A stretch of DNA of 64,000 nucleotides from DATFTF01 sp963825175 (GTDB lineage: Bacteria > Acidobacteriota > Thermoanaerobaculia > UBA5066 > Gp7-AA6). This document shows, piece by piece, positions 1 to 8,328 of the stretch. How positions within the stretch are numbered: the stretch's first letter is position 1; each line of letters opens with the position of its first letter. The DNA is taken from assembly GCA_963825175.1 (NCBI GenBank), contig CAWGSA010000004.1, positions 124,001 to 188,000 of the forward strand, written 5' to 3'. A model generated the notes under the pieces. It worked only from the letters and a program-made list of their open reading frames with translations. It made no database searches and was not told where the DNA came from. The translations under genes and the position numbers were made by a program.

Positions 1-2
1 TC

Positions 3-68
3 GCGAGCTACGTGCCGGCACGGCGCGCGGCCCGCGTCGCGCCGGTCGACGCGCTGCGGCATTCGTAG
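3..68 (+). CDS. C-terminal end of an FtsX/MacB-type ABC permease (partial)
   Basis: An open frame enters from the left edge and stops at TAG 66-68. Its 21 residues read ASYVPARRAARVAPVDALRH followed by S. The pattern of P-A-R-R-A-A, then P-x-x-A-L-R, is the standard C-terminal tail of FtsX-fold permeases (MacB/LolC/FtsX domain), just after the last membrane helix. The rest of the gene lies outside the window, so the transported substrate cannot be stated. The family call rests on this short motif alone. Confidence 0.7.
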   Translation, partial: ASYVPARRAARVAPVDALRHS

Positions 69-170
69 ACGAGATCTCCTCGAGCGTCGAGCGAGGCTGC
101 CTCGGAGCGTGGAAATCCGGCCGACGCCTCTCAGACGCCGGCCGGGAAGCCATGGCGTGCCGCCGCGGGC

Positions 171-584
171 TCAGGCCATCGTCATGGCGCCGTTGATGAT
201 CCAGGGAGTTCCGAAGCGGTCGATGAGCATTCCGAATGCTTCGGCCCAGAAGCTCTTCTGCAGCGGCATGGTCACCTTGCCGCCCTGTGACAGCGCGTCG
301 AAGACCCGTTTTGCTTCGGCGGCCGAAGGGTAGGTCAGCGCCAGGGCGAAGCCGTGCATCCCCTTGGGGGACGCTCCGGCCATCGCGTCCGACGCCATCA
401 GGACGCCGCCGTCGAGGACCAGACGCGCGTGCATGATCCGGTCGGCGCTGCCGGGGGGCGTCTGCGCCGCGATCGGGGATTCCCCATGGGTCATCAAGTC
501 GAGCTTCCCGCCCAGCGTGCGCTCGTAAAAGCGCATCGCGTCGGCGCAGGTGCCGTCGAAGTTCAGGTACGCATTGAGCTGCAT
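171..584 (-). CDS. PhnB-like VOC (glyoxalase-fold) family protein
   Basis: This 137-residue protein begins MQLNAYLNFDGTCADAMRFYE and ends with PWIINGAMTMA. It matches the PhnB-like branch of the vicinal oxygen chelate superfamily, annotated elsewhere as 3-demethylubiquinone-9 methyltransferase-like although most members have no known reaction. Typical features are the opening strand NAYLNFDG, the helix with ADAMRFYE, and a closing segment with FGTPW. The ATG at 584 has GGGAGGAC a few bases upstream. It lies 30 bp downstream of the YCII gene on the same strand, and the two probably form one transcript. The substrate is unknown. Confidence 0.85.
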   Translation of the reverse strand: MQLNAYLNFDGTCADAMRFYERTLGGKLDLMTHGESPIAAQTPPGSADRIMHARLVLDGGVLMASDAMAGASPKGMHGFALALTYPSAAEAKRVFDALSQGGKVTMPLQKSFWAEAFGMLIDRFGTPWIINGAMTMA

Positions 585-614
585 TGTGTGTCCTCCCGAT
601 CTTTGTCGGTGTTC

Positions 615-1079
615 CTACGATTTCGACTCTTCACTTTCGAGCTCTCCGTCCCGCGAGCGCTTGCCGGTCTTCCGCTGCAGCTGGTCGCGCAGAGCCTCCT
701 CGCTCGCCGCCACTTCCGGACCGAAATCCGACGCCTCGGACACCTGCCGAATCTCGATCTCCGCTTCCCCTTCTCCGAAAGGATGCGGACTGCGCTTGAT
801 CCACTCGATCGCCTCCTCCTTCGACTTCGCCTGAATCATCCAGAAGCCGGCGATCAGCTCCTTGGCCTCGGTGAAGGGCCCGTCGATCACGGTGCGCTTG
901 CCTCCCGAGAACCGGACGCGCGCGCCCTTCGAGCTCGGTTGGAGCCCCTCGGCCGCGAGGAACACTCCGGCCCTGGCCAGCTCCTCGTTGTACTTGCCCA
1001 TGGCTTCCAGGAGCTCCGGGTCCGGGACGCCGCCCGCCTCGCTCAACGTGTTGGCCTTGACCATCGCCAGGAATCGCAT
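615..1079 (-). CDS. YCII-related (DGPF domain) protein
   Basis: This 154-residue protein belongs to the YCII/DGPF family: the signature DGPFTEAKELIAGFWMIQ is present. The chosen start is MRFLAMVKAN at 1079, preceded by AAAGGAGG at good spacing; the upstream extension reads as non-protein sequence. The C-terminal 30 residues are charged and rich in Ser, Arg and Glu, a tail beyond the usual domain. DGPF proteins are often encoded next to ECF sigma factors and PhnB-like proteins. Here the PhnB-like partner follows but no sigma factor is visible. The biochemical role is not established. Confidence 0.85.
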   Translation of the reverse strand: MRFLAMVKANTLSEAGGVPDPELLEAMGKYNEELARAGVFLAAEGLQPSSKGARVRFSGGKRTVIDGPFTEAKELIAGFWMIQAKSKEEAIEWIKRSPHPFGEGEAEIEIRQVSEASDFGPEVAASEEALRDQLQRKTGKRSRDGELESEESKS

Positions 1080-1320
1080 CGTTGTGCCTCCTTTGTTTCG
1101 AGCGGGGCTCCGGCTCCGATTGGGCCGTTCAAACCCTGCCTCCATTGGAACGACGAGCGAGGGTCCGCCAAATCGACAGGCCAAATCCGCCTTTGCGACG
1201 GGCTCGCCTCCCGGAGATCCACTTGGGCGGCTTGCTAGACTCGGGCCAGGGCACGATGGATTTCTCTGCCGCCGGTGTTCACCGGCCCGCACGCCTTCTG
1301 TCATCCGAACGGTCGCGCTC

Positions 1321-1728
1321 GTGATACCGCCGGTCGTTCTGGTGGTGGAGGACGACGTCGACCTGCGCGAGGCCGTCTACGCCCTGCTCGACGAGGCGGG
1401 CGTCGCGGTGATTCGCGCCGACGATGGCGAAGAGGCCCTCGATCTGCTGCGCTCGGGCCTTCGGCCGGCGGTCGTTCTGCTCGACCTGATGATGCCGCGG
1501 ATGAACGGCCTCGAGTTCCGGCGGCAGCAGCTGGCCGAAAGGTCTCCCATCGCCGACATACCGATCGTGGTCTTGAGCGGCTGGTCCGGCGGGCGCGACG
1601 AGGTCAGGGATCTCGGCGTGGCCGCCGTGCTGCGCAAGCCCGTGAGCGCGCAGACTCTCTTCGAGGCCCTGCGCATCCACGGGCGGTGGGCTCCCGAGGC
1701 GATTGACGGTGCGACGGAACGGGGCTAG
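1321..1728 (+). CDS. Single-domain response regulator receiver protein
   Basis: This protein of about 135 residues consists of a CheY-like receiver only. It shows the acidic pair in VVEDDVDLRE, the phospho-acceptor Asp in LLDLMMPRMNG, the Ser switch in VLSG and the conserved Lys in VLRKPVS. No output domain follows. GTG at 1321 is the only sensible start, as it lies just before the first beta strand; a longer reading frame upstream overlaps the divergent YCII gene and is not protein-like. It sits 78 bp before a PAS-LuxR regulator on the same strand. No histidine kinase is nearby. Confidence 0.85.
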   Translation: MIPPVVLVVEDDVDLREAVYALLDEAGVAVIRADDGEEALDLLRSGLRPAVVLLDLMMPRMNGLEFRRQQLAERSPIADIPIVVLSGWSGGRDEVRDLGVAAVLRKPVSAQTLFEALRIHGRWAPEAIDGATERG

Positions 1729-1806
1729 CATGATCGCGCAACTTCCGACGCGCTGGTCTTCTGTCCTCCGCAGGACATCCCGCCCCCGGAACGGAGCCAA
1801 GACGCC

Positions 1807-2559
1807 ATGACAGTCGGGTCGGAGACTCTGGATCGCATCGCCCGAAGCGGCGAAGCTGTCTTCGCCACGGACGCCGGCGATCGGATCATCTTGTGGAACA
1901 AGAAGTGCGAAGAGCTCCTGGAGCGCCCGGCCCGCAGTGTTCTGGGGCGTCGCTGCTACGACATCGTCGGAGGGCGCGACGCGCACGGCAATCTGTACTG
2001 CCACCGCAGCTGTCCGGTGGCGTTCCAGGCCCGCGAGCGGACGGAGGAGCCGATCAACCGCTTCACGCTGTCCGTCGAAGTCGGCGACAAGGGCCGCCGC
2101 AACATCGAGGTCTCGATGTTCGCGATCCCCTCCTACCATCCCGCCCTGGCCACGCTCGTCCACGTCCTGCGCGAGGGCGGCGCGGAAACGCTGCTCGAGA
2201 AGCAGCTCTCCGGCGAGGCCGAGGTTCGAGAGCCGCTGTGGCCGATGACCACCGGCCAGGGGGAATCGGTCGTCCTGACCAAGCGTGAGAAGGAGATTCT
2301 CCGCTACCTGGCGCAGGGCCTGTCGACCGGAGCCGTGGCCAAGCAGCTCTCTATCTCCATGGTGACCGTCCGCAACCACACCGCAAAGATCCTGCAGCGC
2401 CTCGGCGTCCACACGAAGCTCGCGGCCGTCGTTTTTTCGTATCAGCACGGACTGCTCGAGCCCGCTCCCGCGGCCCCGGCTCCGCCGCAAGCGCTGCCGG
2501 CGACGGGCCCAGCGGTCCGGACTCGCCGGCCGCCGTCCAGATCTCCCTCTCGCCCGTAG
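1807..2559 (+). CDS. PAS domain - LuxR-type HTH transcriptional regulator
   Basis: The protein is 250 residues. Residues of roughly 8-120 form a PAS domain (AVFATDAGDRIILWNKKCEELL), and residues 155-215 form a LuxR/GerE DNA-binding domain (LTKREKEILRYLAQGLSTGAVAKQLSISMVTVRNHTAKIL, split over the helix-turn-helix). A disordered Pro/Ala/Arg tail ends it. Within the PAS domain Cys50, Cys65 and Cys69 form a C-x14-C-x3-C cluster, seen in a subset of PAS-LuxR proteins and possibly binding a metal or sensing redox state; this is inference. The adjacent receiver gene upstream could be a functional partner. Confidence 0.88.
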   Translation: MTVGSETLDRIARSGEAVFATDAGDRIILWNKKCEELLERPARSVLGRRCYDIVGGRDAHGNLYCHRSCPVAFQARERTEEPINRFTLSVEVGDKGRRNIEVSMFAIPSYHPALATLVHVLREGGAETLLEKQLSGEAEVREPLWPMTTGQGESVVLTKREKEILRYLAQGLSTGAVAKQLSISMVTVRNHTAKILQRLGVHTKLAAVVFSYQHGLLEPAPAAPAPPQALPATGPAVRTRRPPSRSPSRP

Positions 2560-2584
2560 TATCTTGCCGGCGCAGGAGGTTCCG

Positions 2585-3145
2585 ATGACCAAGCCGCGCA
2601 TCGCCGTGTCCGTGATGATGGCCCTGTTCGCCGCTGTCGTCCCGGCACAGACGTCGAGACGGCGCGAGCCGATCGTGCCCGCCGACGCCGTCTCCGTCGA
2701 TGCCGCCGTGGCCGCCCTGTATGCCTCGGTCAGTCATCCCGCCGGCGGCTCGCCCGACTTCGACCGGATGCGCGGTGTCTTTCTGTACGTCGGGATGCTG
2801 GTGCCCCCGGTGCGACCGGGCCAGGAGATCGCCGTCAGCGACGTGGACAGCTGGTCTGAGAAGTTCCAGAAGGCCGCCGCCGCGCGCAAGGAGAAGGGCG
2901 AGGCCGGCCAGGGGTTCTTCGAGCGCGAGATCGCGCGCCGGACCGACTGCTTCGGCAACGTCTGCCAGATCTTCTCGACGTACGAGTCGCGCCACACCGA
3001 ATCGGACGCCAAGCCCTTCGAGCGCGGAATCAACTCGATCCAGCTCGTGCGCGACGGCAAGCGCTGGTGGATCGCGTCGGTGGCCTGGGACGCCGAGCGG
3101 ACCGACAACCAGATCCCGCCGCCCTACCTGCCGGCCGCCAAGTAG
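2585..3145 (+). CDS. Secreted hypothetical protein
   Basis: This 186-residue protein starts at ATG 2585, placed by AGGAGG at 2574-2579; a TTG seven codons upstream overlaps that site and is not used. Residues 1-22 (TKPRIAVSVMMALFAAVVPAQT) form a Sec signal peptide with an Ala-x-Ala-like cleavage site. The mature part contains two Cys (CFGNVCQIFSTYESRH), which may form a disulfide, and the C-terminal segment LVRDGKRWWIASVAWDAE resembles the nuclear transport factor 2-like fold used by many exported small proteins. I do not recognise a specific family. It is transcribed towards the dehydrogenase gene, ending 46 bp from it. Confidence 0.75.
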   Translation: MTKPRIAVSVMMALFAAVVPAQTSRRREPIVPADAVSVDAAVAALYASVSHPAGGSPDFDRMRGVFLYVGMLVPPVRPGQEIAVSDVDSWSEKFQKAAAARKEKGEAGQGFFEREIARRTDCFGNVCQIFSTYESRHTESDAKPFERGINSIQLVRDGKRWWIASVAWDAERTDNQIPPPYLPAAK

Positions 3146-3148
3146 CAC

Positions 3149-3181
3149 GACATAACAAATATGCTATGTCTTCCGGAAGAC
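3149..3181. other. Overlapping inverted repeats between convergent genes
   Basis: GACATA at 3149-3154 pairs with TATGTC at 3165-3170 around an AT-rich 10-base loop. It overlaps a perfect 14-base palindrome, GTCTTCCGGAAGAC (3168-3181). The site lies between the 3' ends of two convergent genes, so a bidirectional terminator is the simplest reading. No clear U-tract follows. Confidence 0.4.
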
Positions 3182-3191
3182 GGAAGCGGCC

Positions 3192-4643
3192 CTACGCGCC
3201 GCTGACCTGAACGGTCTTGATCTCGGTATAGAACTCGCGCGCGGCGGGGCCCTGCTCGCGGCTGCCGGAAGAGGAGCCCTTGAAGCCGCCGAAGGGGGCA
3301 TGCGGGTCGACGCCGGTGGTGTCGCCGTTGACGCGCACGAGACCCGCTTCGATCTTGTGGATGTAGGTCAGAGCGCTCCCGACGTCGCGCGTGAAGAGGG
3401 ACGCCGAGAGCCCGTAGCGCGAGCGATTGGCCAGAGCGATGGCTTCCTCCAGGCCGTCCGCGGCGATCACCGCCAGGACCGGGCCGAACAGCTCCTCCTG
3501 CGCCAGCTTCGAGTCGGGCTCTACCTCGGCGACGATCGACGGCCGCAGAAAGAACCCCCTGGAAAAGGGCTCCTCGGCCACCGGATCGCCGCCGCAGATC
3601 CGGCGGAAGGAACCGGCGGCGAGGGCGGCAACCACGGCGTCCCGCGCGTCGCCGGAGATCATCGGTCCGACCGCGGCCCTGGGGTCGGTCACCGGGCCGA
3701 GCGGCAGTCCTTCGGTCGCTGCCTGGAGCCTGGCCAGCAGGGCGTCCTGAACGCGGCGATCGACCACCGCGCGGCTCGTGGCGGTGCACTTCTGCCCGGC
3801 ATAGCGCATGGCACCCGCCGCGATCAGCGACGCCGCCATGTCGAGGTCCGCGTCGGGAAGCACGATGGCGACGTTCTTGCCCCCCATTTCGGTCTGGTAG
3901 CGGATGTTGCGCGCGGCCGCCGCGGCCGCCACGCGCGCGCCTACGATCGACGATCCCGTGAAGCTCACGCCCCGCACGTCGCGATGGGCCACCAACGGGT
4001 CGCCGATCACCGAGCCCGAGCCGAGCACCAGGTTGAAGACGCCGGCCGGAAGCTCCGCCTGGGCCGCGGTCTCCGCCAGAAGCGAGCCCATGTGCGACGC
4101 CGCCTCGGCCGGCTTGAACACGACGGTATTGCCGAACGCCAGCGCGGGAGCCGCCTTCCACAGCGGAATCGCCAGCGGAAAGTTCCACGGCGTGATCAGG
4201 ACGACGACGCCCAGCGGTTGCCGCAGCGTGAACTGCAGGGCGGCCGGAATCTGGCTGGGGATGACCTGCCCGATCTCCCGGACGGCCTCGCCCGCGTCGT
4301 AGCGCAGGATCGCCACGCAGCGCGCGACCTCGCCCCGCGCCTCGCCGATCGGTTTGCCCACCTCGCGGGCCATGGCCTGGGCCATCTCCTCCTGGCGCGC
4401 GGCGATCGCGGCCGACCAGCGCAGCAGATGCTCGGCGCGGGCCGGGCCGGTCAGCGCCTTCCAGCGCGGCAGCGCCTCGGCCGCCGCGGCGACGGCTGCG
4501 TCGACGTCCGCGGCGGAGCCGGACGGAACGCGCGCGACGACGTCCTGCGCGTCGGAGGGATTCCGGTCGTCGACCAGCCCGCCGCCGGCGCCGGACCGCC
4601 ACTGTCCCCCGACGAAATGGCGAAGAAGCGGTGCGTCGCTCAT
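3192..4643 (-). CDS. Aldehyde dehydrogenase, probable alpha-ketoglutaric semialdehyde dehydrogenase
   Basis: This is a 483-residue ALDH-superfamily enzyme. The general-base Glu252 (TEMGGKN) and nucleophile Cys286 (GQKCTATSR) are present, as are TPWNFPLAIP and the FTGSS cofactor loop. In bacterial hydroxyproline breakdown, alpha-ketoglutarate semialdehyde (2,5-dioxopentanoate) is the last intermediate and is oxidised with NAD(P)+ to 2-oxoglutarate. This gene is divergent from, and only 53 bp away from, the other genes of that pathway, which makes this substrate likely. By sequence alone it could be another succinate-semialdehyde-type ALDH. The shared 53-bp gap must hold both promoters, or the expression signals lie inside the flanking genes. 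Confidence 0.88.
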   Translation of the reverse strand: MSDAPLLRHFVGGQWRSGAGGGLVDDRNPSDAQDVVARVPSGSAADVDAAVAAAAEALPRWKALTGPARAEHLLRWSAAIAARQEEMAQAMAREVGKPIGEARGEVARCVAILRYDAGEAVREIGQVIPSQIPAALQFTLRQPLGVVVLITPWNFPLAIPLWKAAPALAFGNTVVFKPAEAASHMGSLLAETAAQAELPAGVFNLVLGSGSVIGDPLVAHRDVRGVSFTGSSIVGARVAAAAAARNIRYQTEMGGKNVAIVLPDADLDMAASLIAAGAMRYAGQKCTATSRAVVDRRVQDALLARLQAATEGLPLGPVTDPRAAVGPMISGDARDAVVAALAAGSFRRICGGDPVAEEPFSRGFFLRPSIVAEVEPDSKLAQEELFGPVLAVIAADGLEEAIALANRSRYGLSASLFTRDVGSALTYIHKIEAGLVRVNGDTTGVDPHAPFGGFKGSSSGSREQGPAAREFYTEIKTVQVSGA

Positions 4644-4696
4644 GGCGGCAATCTATGATGCAGCCTCGGGGCCGGTCAAACACGGAACGCCAATCG

Positions 4697-5656
4697 ATGA
4701 GCAGCGAGAATCTCCCGGCGAGCCTCTCGGTCGTCGATTCCCACACCGAGGGGGAGCCGACGCGCGTCGTCGTGGAGGGATGGCCGGCGCTGGCGTCGCC
4801 GACCATGGAGGGACGCCGCGAGGAGCTCGCCCGCCGCGACGAGCCGCTGTGGAGGGGCGTCGTGCTCGAGCCGCGCGGGCACGACGCGATGGTGGGCGCC
4901 TTGCTCGTTCCTCCCGTCCGGCCGGGGTCCGTCGCCGGCGTCGTCTTCTTCGACAATGTCGGCCCCCTGTGGATGTGCGGCCACGGCACGATCGGTGTCG
5001 TCCGCACCCTGGCGTTTCTCGAAAAAATCGAGCCCGGCCGCTTGCGGATCGATACGCCGGCCGGAACCGTCGGCGCCGAGCTCGCGGCCGACGGCTTCGT
5101 CACGATCGAGAACGTCCCCGCCTTCTGTCATGCCCGCGGCGTCGGGGTGGACGTTCCGGGCGTCGGACGGGTGGTGGGTGACGTGGCCTACGGAGGCAAC
5201 TGGTTCTTTCTGACCGAGCTCTCCGGCGAGACGATCGCGCTCTCGAACGTCGACCGTCTGACCTCGATCACCATTGCCATCCAGCGCGCGCTGGCCGACC
5301 AGAAGATCACCGGCGCCGGCGGCGCGGCCATCGATCACGTCGAGATCTTTGGCCCTCCGGACCGCCGGGACGCCGACAGCAAGAACTTCGTGATGTGCCC
5401 GGGAGGGGCCTACGACCGGTCTCCGTGCGGCACGGGCACCTCGGCCAAGATGGCGGCCCTGCACGCCCGGGGAAAGCTCGCACCCGGAGCGCACTGGCGT
5501 CAGGAATCGATCACCGGCAGCCTGTTCACGGGGTGGCTCGAGCAGCGGGACGGCGATCTGGTCCCCCGCATCCAGGGGCGCGCCTACATCACCGGACGCG
5601 CCACCCTCTTCTTCGATCCGGCCGACCCGTTCCGCCGGGGGTTCTCCTCGCGGTGA
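4697..5656 (+). CDS. 4-hydroxyproline 2-epimerase (proline racemase family)
   Basis: This 319-residue protein of the proline racemase family has both catalytic cysteines: Cys94 in MCGHGTIG and Cys244 in SPCGTGTSAKMA. Members with Cys at both sites are racemases or epimerases, while trans-3-hydroxyproline dehydratases lack the first Cys. The neighbours point to trans-4-hydroxy-L-proline converted to cis-4-hydroxy-D-proline, the first step of the pathway. ATG 4697 was chosen because SLSVVDSHTEGEPTR is the family N-terminus. The stop overlaps the next gene by 4 bases (GTGA), so translation is probably coupled. Confidence 0.9.
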   Translation: MSSENLPASLSVVDSHTEGEPTRVVVEGWPALASPTMEGRREELARRDEPLWRGVVLEPRGHDAMVGALLVPPVRPGSVAGVVFFDNVGPLWMCGHGTIGVVRTLAFLEKIEPGRLRIDTPAGTVGAELAADGFVTIENVPAFCHARGVGVDVPGVGRVVGDVAYGGNWFFLTELSGETIALSNVDRLTSITIAIQRALADQKITGAGGAAIDHVEIFGPPDRRDADSKNFVMCPGGAYDRSPCGTGTSAKMAALHARGKLAPGAHWRQESITGSLFTGWLEQRDGDLVPRIQGRAYITGRATLFFDPADPFRRGFSSR

Positions 5657-6786
5657 GTCGGTCGCCGGACGTTCTGGTGGTCGGCGCAGGGATCGTGGGC
5701 GCGGCCTGCGCCCTCTCGCTCGCCCGGCGCGGGTTGCGGGTCGTGGTTCTGGAATCGCGTTTCGTCGCTGCCGGCGTCACCGCGGCCGGCATGGGCCATA
5801 TCGTGGTCATGGACGACTCGGACGCCCAGATCGCGCTGACCACGTGCGCGCGCGCCCTGTGGACCGAGATGGCCGCGGACCTGCCGCCCGACTGCGAGGA
5901 CGACCCTTGCGGCACGCTCTGGATCGCCGCGGACGCGGAGGAGGCGGAAGTGGTGCGGCGCAAGGCGCAGGTGTACCGCGCGCACGGCCTCGACGCCGAG
6001 ATCCTCTCCGAGCCCGAGCTCATCACGCTCGAGCCCAACCTCCGGCCGGGGCTGGCGGGGGGGTTGCTCGTACTGGGAGACAGGGTTCTCTATCCTCCCA
6101 ACGCCGCGCGGTGGCTGCTCCGGCAGGCGTGCGCACTGGGAGCCGAGGTTCGCGAGGGGTGCCAAGTGCGTTCGATCGACGCTCGCGGGGCCATGCTGGC
6201 GCAGGGCCGGGTGGAGGCGTCGCACGTGGTGAACGCGGCCGGCCCGGAGGCTCCGCGGCTGACACTCGGCCTGCCCGTCGAACCGCGCAAGGGACACCTC
6301 GTGATCACCGACCGGTATCCCGGATTCTGCCGCCACCAGCTCGTCGAGCTCGGCTACTTGAAGAGCGCGCACTCCATGTCCGCCGCCGGCCCGTCGGTCG
6401 CCTTCAACGTTCAGCCCCGCGCGACGGGACAGATCCTGATCGGCTCGTCGCGCGAGTTCGTCGGTTGGGACGCCGGGGTGGATCCCGGGGTCCTCGAGAA
6501 GATGATCCGCCGCGCGATCGAGTTCCTGCCTCCGCTGGCGGGGCTCTCCGCCATCCGCGCGTGGACCGGCTTTCGTCCGTCGACCCCGGACCGATTGCCG
6601 TTGATCGGACGATGGTCCCGGGCCGGCGAGCCGGGTCCCTGGATCGCCACCGGGCACGAGGGCCTCGGCATCACCACCGCGCCGGCCACCGGCGAGCTTC
6701 TGGCAGCTCTCATCACGGGTCAGGCGCCGCCGATCGATCCGGCTCCCTTCGCGCCGACTCGGACCATGCCGGGGATGGCGGCGTGA
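5653..6786 (+). CDS. D-hydroxyproline dehydrogenase, FAD-dependent DAO-type subunit
   Basis: This 377-residue DAO-family flavoprotein opens with the FAD-binding motif VLVVGAGIVGAACALSLARRG. The C-terminal region RAWTGFRPSTPDRLPLIG is typical of the family. It starts at GTG 5653, overlapping the epimerase stop, and its own stop overlaps the next gene by 4 bases. Together with the following [2Fe-2S] protein and the pyridine nucleotide-type flavoprotein it resembles the three-subunit HcnABC-like amine dehydrogenases, known in pseudomonads as D-hydroxyproline dehydrogenase. The expected reaction is cis-4-hydroxy-D-proline to 1-pyrroline-4-hydroxy-2-carboxylate, with electrons passed to the respiratory chain rather than to oxygen. 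Confidence 0.88.
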   Translation: MSRSPDVLVVGAGIVGAACALSLARRGLRVVVLESRFVAAGVTAAGMGHIVVMDDSDAQIALTTCARALWTEMAADLPPDCEDDPCGTLWIAADAEEAEVVRRKAQVYRAHGLDAEILSEPELITLEPNLRPGLAGGLLVLGDRVLYPPNAARWLLRQACALGAEVREGCQVRSIDARGAMLAQGRVEASHVVNAAGPEAPRLTLGLPVEPRKGHLVITDRYPGFCRHQLVELGYLKSAHSMSAAGPSVAFNVQPRATGQILIGSSREFVGWDAGVDPGVLEKMIRRAIEFLPPLAGLSAIRAWTGFRPSTPDRLPLIGRWSRAGEPGPWIATGHEGLGITTAPATGELLAALITGQAPPIDPAPFAPTRTMPGMAA

Positions 6787-7025
6787 GCTTTCAGATCGAG
6801 GTCGACGGCCGCCCGGTGGCGGCGGAGGAATCGACGACCGTCGCCGCCGCACTTCTCAACAGCGGCGTCGCGGCGTTTCGATCCTCCATCACCGGCGAGC
6901 CGCGTGGCCCCCTGTGCGCGATGGGGATCTGTTTCGAATGCCGCGTGACGATCGACGGCGTCCCGCACCGCAGGTCGTGCCTGGAGCCGTGCCGTCCGGG
7001 AATGAAGGTGACGACGGGTGGCTGA
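6783..7025 (+). CDS. D-hydroxyproline dehydrogenase, small [2Fe-2S] subunit
   Basis: This 80-residue ferredoxin-like protein has cysteines in the pattern LCAMGICFEC then RRSC, i.e. C-x4-C-x2-C with a fourth Cys about a dozen residues later, the plant-type [2Fe-2S] arrangement. Small proteins of this kind are the gamma subunits of HcnABC-like dehydrogenases. The start is GTG 6783 inside the stop of the upstream gene, and its last eight bases overlap the next gene. It probably links the two flavoproteins by carrying electrons within the complex. Confidence 0.9.
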   Translation: MSFQIEVDGRPVAAEESTTVAAALLNSGVAAFRSSITGEPRGPLCAMGICFECRVTIDGVPHRRSCLEPCRPGMKVTTGG

Positions 7026-8328
7026 GGCGCTCAACGCGATGATCGCCGTGGTGGGTGCGGGCCCCGCCGGGATCGCCGCGGCCACCCGCGCGGCGGAATC
7101 GGGCGCGAGCGTGGTCGTCCTGGACGACGGTCTGGCGCCGGGCGGGCAGATCTGGAGACACGGCGGCCGTCCTCCACGGGCGGCGCGCCGCTGGCTCGAG
7201 CGGTTCCGACGGTCCGGAGCGCGGCTCCTGACGGGCTTACAGGTGGTCTTCGCCGAGCCGGGACGGCTCTACGCCGAGAGAGTCGGCGTCGGGCCGCGAT
7301 CGGCGCAAGTGACGGCGAGCGTCGGTTTCGAGATCCGCGCGCCCGTCCTCATCGCCGCCACCGGAGCGCGCGAGCTCTTCCTTCCCTTTCCCGGCTGGAC
7401 CCTGCCGGGCGTCGTGGGCGTGGGTGCGGCCCAGGCTCTGGTCAAGTCCGGCGTTTCGGTCGCCGGCAAGCGGGTGGTGGTGGCGGGGTCCGGGCCTCTC
7501 CTCCTCGCCGCCGCGGCCGCGCTGTCGGCTGCCGGAGCCCGGCTGTCCGCCGTCGCGGAGCAGGCGCCGCCCGGCGCGGTGGGGCGGTTCCTCTTCGGCC
7601 TCGCCCGGCGGCCGGGCAAGCTCGCCGCCGCCGCCCGCCTTCGTCTTGGCTTTCCGGCCACCCGCTACCGACCCGGGGTCTGGGTGACGGCCGCCGCCGG
7701 CACCGGCGTGCTGCGGGAGGCGGTCCTGACCGACGGCCGCCGGTCGTGGACCGCTCCGTGCGACCTGCTCTGCTGCGGTTACGGGCTGGTCCCCAACCTC
7801 GAGCTTCCGATGATGCTCGGCTGCGCCGTGGAACGGGGACGCATTCCGGTCGACGAGTTCCAGAGGTCGAGCCTTCCGTTTCTCTTCTGCGCGGGGGAGG
7901 CGACCGGGATCGGGGGGGTCGAGCTCGCGCTGGTGGAGGGCGAGATCGCCGGACTGTCGGCGGCGGGAAAAGGGGACCCGGCACGCGCTCTCTTCTCCCG
8001 CCGCTCCGCGTTGGCCGATTTCGCGCGCGCGATGGAGAAGACCTTCGCGCTGCGGCCCGAGCTCAAGAGCCTGGCCCGTCCGGACACGATCGTCTGCCGT
8101 TGCGAGGACGTGCGGCGGGACCGTCTCGAACCGGAGTGGGTCCGCCGGCAGGCCAAGCTCTATACCCGCATCGGAATGGGGCCCTGCCAGGGAAGGGTCT
8201 GCGGCCCCGCTCTGGAATTTCTGTTCGGTTGGGGCGCGGACTCGGTGCGGATCCCCTTGCGGCCGGCGGCGGTCGGTGATGTTCTGTTCTGGGCGCGGTC
8301 TGAAGAAGAAGGAGCGGTCACGACATGA
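7018..8328 (+). CDS. D-hydroxyproline dehydrogenase, FAD/NAD(P)-binding subunit with C-terminal [2Fe-2S] site
   Basis: This 436-residue subunit has an N-terminal dinucleotide-binding motif (AVVGAGPAGIAAATRAAESG), a second nucleotide-binding segment near residue 150 (GKRVVVAGSGPLLLAAA), and a C-terminal BFD-like [2Fe-2S] domain with CRCEDV and GPCQGRVCG. It is related to HcnB/SoxA-type alpha subunits. GTG 7018 is used; an internal ATG 7 codons later is possible. The gene overlaps both neighbours, which implies fixed stoichiometry through coupled translation. As part of the three-gene dehydrogenase it probably provides a second flavin and the route for electrons out of the complex. Confidence 0.88.
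   Translation: MAEALNAMIAVVGAGPAGIAAATRAAESGASVVVLDDGLAPGGQIWRHGGRPPRAARRWLERFRRSGARLLTGLQVVFAEPGRLYAERVGVGPRSAQVTASVGFEIRAPVLIAATGARELFLPFPGWTLPGVVGVGAAQALVKSGVSVAGKRVVVAGSGPLLLAAAAALSAAGARLSAVAEQAPPGAVGRFLFGLARRPGKLAAAARLRLGFPATRYRPGVWVTAAAGTGVLREAVLTDGRRSWTAPCDLLCCGYGLVPNLELPMMLGCAVERGRIPVDEFQRSSLPFLFCAGEATGIGGVELALVEGEIAGLSAAGKGDPARALFSRRSALADFARAMEKTFALRPELKSLARPDTIVCRCEDVRRDRLEPEWVRRQAKLYTRIGMGPCQGRVCGPALEFLFGWGADSVRIPLRPAAVGDVLFWARSEEEGAVTT

Noticed and set aside
1080..1320. Possible gene in the divergent gap before the receiver gene
   Set aside because: The frames there are extensions of neighbouring genes with no start signal or protein-like composition; it is taken as a promoter region with no distinct site recognised.
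3124..5103. Long frame overlapping the ALDH and epimerase genes
   Set aside because: Its translation is Arg-rich; both real genes with catalytic residues lie in other frames.
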